Below are positions 63,831 through 64,000 of a stretch of 64,000 bases of DNA, piece by piece. Position 1 is the stretch's first letter, and the number at the start of each line of letters is the position of its first letter. Position numbers and translations under genes: made by a program. Location: positions 110,461 to 174,460 of the forward strand of contig JAMOSB010000007.1 in the NCBI GenBank assembly GCA_027068485.1. Direction: 5' to 3'. This DNA comes from Sulfurovum sp. (GTDB lineage: Bacteria; Campylobacterota; Campylobacteria; Campylobacterales; Sulfurovaceae). The notes under the pieces are model-generated. The model saw only the letters and a list, made by a program, of their open reading frames with translations. It was not told the origin of the DNA and made no database searches.

Positions 63831-64000
63831 TCACAACTCCAGTGCCTTATCCAATCTTCCCTCAAAGAAGATCGCCAATTGAGAAATGGTCAGTGACCAG
63901 TTTCTCATTGGCATTGTCCACTTCTTCTGGGCATTCATAATTCCCATATAGAGTAATTTTAACAACGAATTTTCATTAGGAAACGCTCCTTTGGTTTTGG
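63831..64000 (-). mobile_element. C-terminal end of an IS256-family transposase (partial at window edge)
   Basis: The minus-strand frame running in from the window edge ends KTKGAFPNENSLLKLL, then MGIMNAQKKWTMPMRNWS, then FFEGRLDKALEL and TGA (63831-63833). The KWTMP-x-R-x-W and LAIFFEGRL pattern is the standard end of IS256-family (Mutator-type) transposases. Only 56 codons are visible. It was not tested whether the rest of the gene is intact. Confidence 0.88.

Overview
The window looks like a chromosomal segment of a Campylobacterota (epsilonproteobacterial) bacterium, most like the Sulfurovum/Sulfurimonas lineage. This is inferred from gene content: an SdhABE enzyme with a heterodisulfide-reductase-like E subunit, a carboxynorspermidine-type dehydrogenase paired with biosynthetic arginine decarboxylase, a RibBA with a dead GTP cyclohydrolase half, a STAS-MlaE permease, and tight operons with -10 boxes but few -35 boxes. 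No rRNA or database search was available, so the genus is a guess.

Layout. 1-2.3 kb: voltage-sensor K+ channel with RCK domain plus a separate TrkA-like protein. 2.3-3.7 kb: argH. 3.8-10.7 kb (minus): a late cobalamin assembly operon (CobT-type, CobU, threonine-P decarboxylase/CobD, CobQ, CbiB, CobS, CobC) ending with a Cys-rich protein and msrB. 10.9-20.5 kb: homoserine kinase, kdsB, hemH, VanZ, YigZ, a CAU tRNA, rodA, a DUF2461 protein, the polyamine dehydrogenase, a dCACHE diguanylate cyclase and DedA. 20.7-28.1 kb: aspartate aminotransferase, cysE, speA, and a divergent Mla-type lipid transport operon. 28.2-33.2 kb: two small periplasmic PilJ-like proteins followed by a large hybrid histidine kinase. 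33.4-37.8 kb: TauE/SafE, hisS, coaD-tmk, and a nucleotidyltransferase. 37.9-42.6 kb: an outer-membrane protein, then a BY-kinase / PHP phosphatase / WecA-like cassette. 42.7-49.0 kb (minus): superoxide reductase, an outer-membrane-type protein, sdhABE and, upstream of it, a Cys-poor protein resembling an SdhB N-terminus joined to an SdhE-like C-terminus. 49.1-60.5 kb: thiL, SDR, DUF2062, prs, lepA, a CopD-like protein, hemerythrin, hemL, atpZ, a membrane protein, an amidase lipoprotein, a remnant of a solute symporter, an acyltransferase and ribBA.

60.6-64.0 kb is different. After a tRNA-Gln/tRNA-fMet pair behind a consensus promoter, the DNA becomes patchily AT-rich and contains an orphan BrnA-like antitoxin, a frameshifted remnant, a truncated gene, a GC-richer foldable element, a McrA-like HNH endonuclease and the 3' end of an IS256-family transposase. 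This is the accessory part of the window and looks like a tRNA-side insertion region.

The strongest leads are the Cys-poor SdhB/SdhE-like protein, the PilJ-PilJ-hybrid-kinase cassette, the foldable element before the HNH endonuclease, and three genes whose -10 box lies so close to ATG that the mRNA should be leaderless.
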